Assembly: GCA_022865965.1 (NCBI GenBank)
Contig: JALHTS010000469.1
Span: 1 to 5,281, forward strand
Origin: Ignavibacteriaceae bacterium
GTDB lineage: Bacteria; Bacteroidota; Ignavibacteria; Ignavibacteriales; Ignavibacteriaceae
DNA: 5,281 nt
Direction of reading: 5' to 3'
The notes under the pieces were generated by a model. That model did no database searches. It saw only the letters and a list, made by a program, of their open reading frames with translations, and was not told the DNA's origin. This document shows positions 5,194-5,281 of this stretch, piece after piece; positions within the stretch are counted from its first letter, which is position 1; every line of letters begins with the position of its first letter. The position numbers were made by a program, and so were the translations under genes.

Positions 5194-5275
5194 GACTCTT
5201 TCAAAGGGTTCTCCCCTGCTCTTTGAAGACAAAGAGTCGGACCCGGTGATACCCCCCATCACCGGGTTTTATTTT
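5194..5275 (+). ncRNA. Candidate ~80-nt structured small RNA (or leader of the next gene)
   Basis: The segment runs from the predicted start of the 5159-5187 promoter to an intrinsic terminator. Its 5' half folds as CGACTCTTT (5193-5201) with AAAGAGTCG (5231-5239), a perfect 9-bp stem, continued by CAAAG (5202-5206) with CTTTG (5221-5225). AAGAC is bulged on the 3' side and the loop is pyrimidine-rich. An alternative pairs TCTT-T-CAAAG with CTTTGAAGA. The 3' half is the terminator. No reading frame of note lies inside. It could equally be an attenuator for a gene beyond the right edge. No known RNA family was recognised. Confidence 0.5.
5241..5275 (+). terminator. Strong intrinsic terminator
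   Basis: ACCCGGTGAT (5241-5250) pairs perfectly with ATCACCGGGT (5258-5267) around a 7-nt loop ACCCCCC, followed by TTTTATTTT (5267-5275). The 10-bp stem is GC-rich in an AT-rich region. It would end both the candidate small RNA and any read-through from the 82-residue gene, which has no other terminator. Confidence 0.85.
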
Positions 5276-5281
5276 CTTAGG

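Noticed and set aside
1..5281. tRNA, rRNA, insertion-sequence transposase or integrase genes
   Set aside because: No cloverleaf, rRNA-like conserved segment, or transposase/integrase motif was seen on either strand.

Overview
The window looks like an accessory stretch of a low-GC chromosome from the Ignavibacteria / Bacteroidota-Chlorobiota lineage. The main evidence is two secreted proteins ending in the same type IX secretion (T9SS) type A C-terminal domain, with an NPFNPSTKI core, then YD-LGREV, LVNEY and a terminal KKMIL-K. A third, decayed copy of that domain sits at the left edge. No ribosomal, tRNA or housekeeping gene is present, so the lineage call rests on protein style alone.

Layout. 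Positions 1-160 (minus) hold the remnant of a T9SS sorting domain. It lacks the body of its gene, carries an internal deletion plus frameshift, and is interrupted by a GC-rich palindromic element that stays in frame. Positions 383-1102 (minus) encode a class I SAM-dependent methyltransferase, bracketed by two diverged copies of a short composite repeat (170-206 and 1175-1230). Positions 1103-1502 are AT-rich and non-coding. Positions 1503-2408 and 2423-4498 (minus) form a two-gene unit separated by 14 bp: first a 691-residue protein with 13-14 Asp-box/BNR repeats (probably two beta-propellers), then a 301-residue T9SS cargo of unknown function. A sigma70-like promoter lies at 4540-4570.

The right end changes character. 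From about 4638 the plus strand carries a TTGACA promoter candidate, a 15-bp imperfect hairpin, a U-tailed terminator hairpin, an 82-residue helical protein with a possible helix-turn-helix C-terminus (4900-5148), and then a second, near-consensus promoter (TTGACA-N17-TATATT). That promoter would start transcription at a structured ~80-nt segment ending in a strong intrinsic terminator (5241-5275). The two promoter-to-terminator units flanking the small gene are the best candidates for something undescribed: small RNAs or attenuator leaders.

The two T9SS genes are probably co-transcribed and exported together. No functional link between them, the methyltransferase and the 82-residue protein can be shown from sequence.
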